Origin: Prionace glauca
Taxonomy: Eukaryota; Chordata; Chondrichthyes; Carcharhiniformes; Carcharhinidae
DNA: 64,000 nt
Direction: 5' to 3'
Assembly (NCBI GenBank): GCA_037974335.1
Contig: CM075760.1
Location: 25,951,197-26,015,196, forward strand
Part shown: positions 63,065 to 64,000 of the stretch, piece after piece
Numbering within the stretch: the first letter of the stretch is position 1
How the letters are laid out: each line of letters opens with the position of its first letter
The notes under the pieces: generated by a model
Database searches by the model: none
Told to the model about the DNA's origin: nothing
What the model saw: only the letters and a program-made list of their open reading frames with translations
Position numbers and translations under genes: made by a program

Positions 63065-63192
63065 CTTCACCAGAGTGACGGCAGTGCTGTAGAAAATGCT
63101 CAGGAAGAACAGGACGATGAATGTGGAAGCGGTTGTCCAGATGTTGCTGTTATCATCCTCACTGTCTTCAATCCAGGTGCGGTCGGTGGGGT
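63065..63192 (-). CDS. IgM-type immunoglobulin heavy chain, membrane exon M1
   Basis: A 128-base exon on the minus strand between acceptor CTGTCCCCTAG and donor AAG|GTGAGA. It encodes an acidic linker [16 protein letters not shown] followed by the transmembrane segment [20 protein letters not shown] and TLVK. The FYSTAVTL stretch is the conserved antigen-receptor transmembrane motif of vertebrate Ig heavy chains, which pairs with signalling partners in the B-cell receptor. The exon begins with two bases completing a codon split by the splice (G + AC), as expected for a membrane exon joined into the last constant domain. M2 follows after a 134-base intron. Constant domains lie past the right edge. 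IgM is the best guess; IgW or IgNAR cannot be excluded. Confidence 0.92.
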
Positions 63193-63755
63193 CTAGGGGA
63201 CAGAGGCCAGGAAATGGAATTAGATTACTTTATTTATCCAGGGAATCTCATTGTTTTCTTTTCCCTGTTCTCCTTTATAGACTGTTCATTCATTCTCATG
63301 TCTAATTTTCAATGTATATCTCCTGTTAAATTCAGGACACTCAGTAACAGATCTCCATAACTATTTTCACACCTGATCCTTATTGGTATTCCTTGGAGAG
63401 TCCATGTCAGAAAGCACTGAAGGTGTTTTCTTGATAATCAGTTCATTTTGAACTATTTGCCACTAACCCTTATTGAAGAATGTTCTGACTGATCTGGAGG
63501 AACATTCCCCTGTCAATGATTGTTTCCACAGATGGTGACTGATCTGTAAACTGTGAATGCTGCTGTTTAAGATCTGGGATGTATTTTCCAATCTTTGCTT
63601 ATTTACAGTGGAAATGTTTAGTAAATCATGAGCTTAATTCAGTTTCTCAACGTGTTTGGCGGTGTTTTGAGAATTGGGATAGTCATCGGTGTGTATGTCC
63701 ATTCAAATTCACATTTAAATTTTACTTTCATCATTCACCTGCCGTTTGTATTAAA
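63193..63755. other. Intron upstream of M1, no exon seen
   Basis: Intron-like sequence between the last constant-domain exon (outside) and M1. No constant-domain motif (C...W) is recognised. Confidence 0.5.
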
Positions 63756-63865
63756 GATTGTATGTGTGTGTGTGTGTGTGCGCGCGTCTGTGTGTGTGTG
63801 TGTCTGTGAGTCTGTGTGTGTGTGTGTGTGTGTGCGTCAGTGCGTGTGTGTATGTGTGTCTGTGA

Positions 63866-63900
<35 letters not shown>
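63756..63900 (+). repeat. (GT)n microsatellite
   Basis: GT run with CGCGCG and TGTGAGTC interruptions, in the intron upstream of M1. Confidence 0.95.
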
Positions 63901-64000
63901 CACTTCCTGAGCTGCAGTAATTTTTGGTCCTGAGTTAATCTGTGTGTATGAGGGATAATGAACATGTTCATTTGCCTGTGTTTGTTGATTTGTGTAGTTG

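Noticed and set aside
1-64000. Endogenous retrovirus, LTR element or Polinton
   Set aside because: I saw no terminal repeats with primer site and polypurine tract and no gag, protease, integrase, envelope or capsid motifs; every reverse transcriptase here is of CR1 LINE type.

Overview
The window reads as vertebrate nuclear DNA, most probably from a shark or other elasmobranch. The evidence is an immunoglobulin heavy-chain membrane exon of IgM type, arrays of C2H2 zinc-finger genes, a vertebrate tRNA gene cluster, an EMC4-like fragment, and very abundant CR1-type LINEs with tRNA-derived SINEs of the kind common in shark genomes. There are no bacterial genes and no CRISPR array, and I recognised no retroviral or other capsid-bearing element.

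Layout. (1) 1-718: the 3' part of an intact C2H2 zinc-finger coding exon. (2) 0.9-7.2 kb: nested CR1 and SINE copies, including a fossil of the CR1 first ORF. (3) 7.6-8.1 kb: two EMC4-like exons on the minus strand. (4) 8.5-10.3 kb: a CR1 with a long open reverse transcriptase, next to a CpG-rich patch. (5) 11-32 kb: a zinc-finger cluster. A six-finger minus-strand gene at 12.5-13.0 kb and a broken plus-strand paralogue at 17.5-18.0 kb diverge from a promoter-like CpG patch. A second pseudogene at 18.9-20.1 kb is split by a CR1. An eight-finger gene at 28.0-28.7 kb is shortened by one stop. A further relic lies at 31.2 kb. CR1 and SINE copies fill the space between them.

(6) 35.2-60.7 kb: a region bounded by two ~1.15 kb promoter-like CpG blocks in inverted orientation. 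Inside are seven plausible tRNA genes (Gln, Gly, two Asn, Glu, Val, Leu) and three tRNA relics, with duplicated flanks. There is also an orphan copy of the last exon and 3' UTR of an IgM-like gene, a C/T-only minisatellite, a 30-bp minisatellite, and a tandem array of ~2.3 kb units. (7) 62.4-63.2 kb: the membrane exons M1 and M2 and the 3' UTR of an IgM-like heavy chain on the minus strand; the rest of that gene lies past the right edge.

How it fits together. The zinc-finger genes are a local family made by duplication and decay. The tRNA genes have spread by block duplications of a few hundred bases. The two IgM-type 3' ends face opposite ways 19 kb apart, as expected if this is the edge of a multi-cluster shark IgH locus rearranged by inverted duplication. 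All product calls come from reading the sequence. Family names for SINEs and LINE subfamilies are tentative, and repeat edges are accurate to roughly 10-30 bases.
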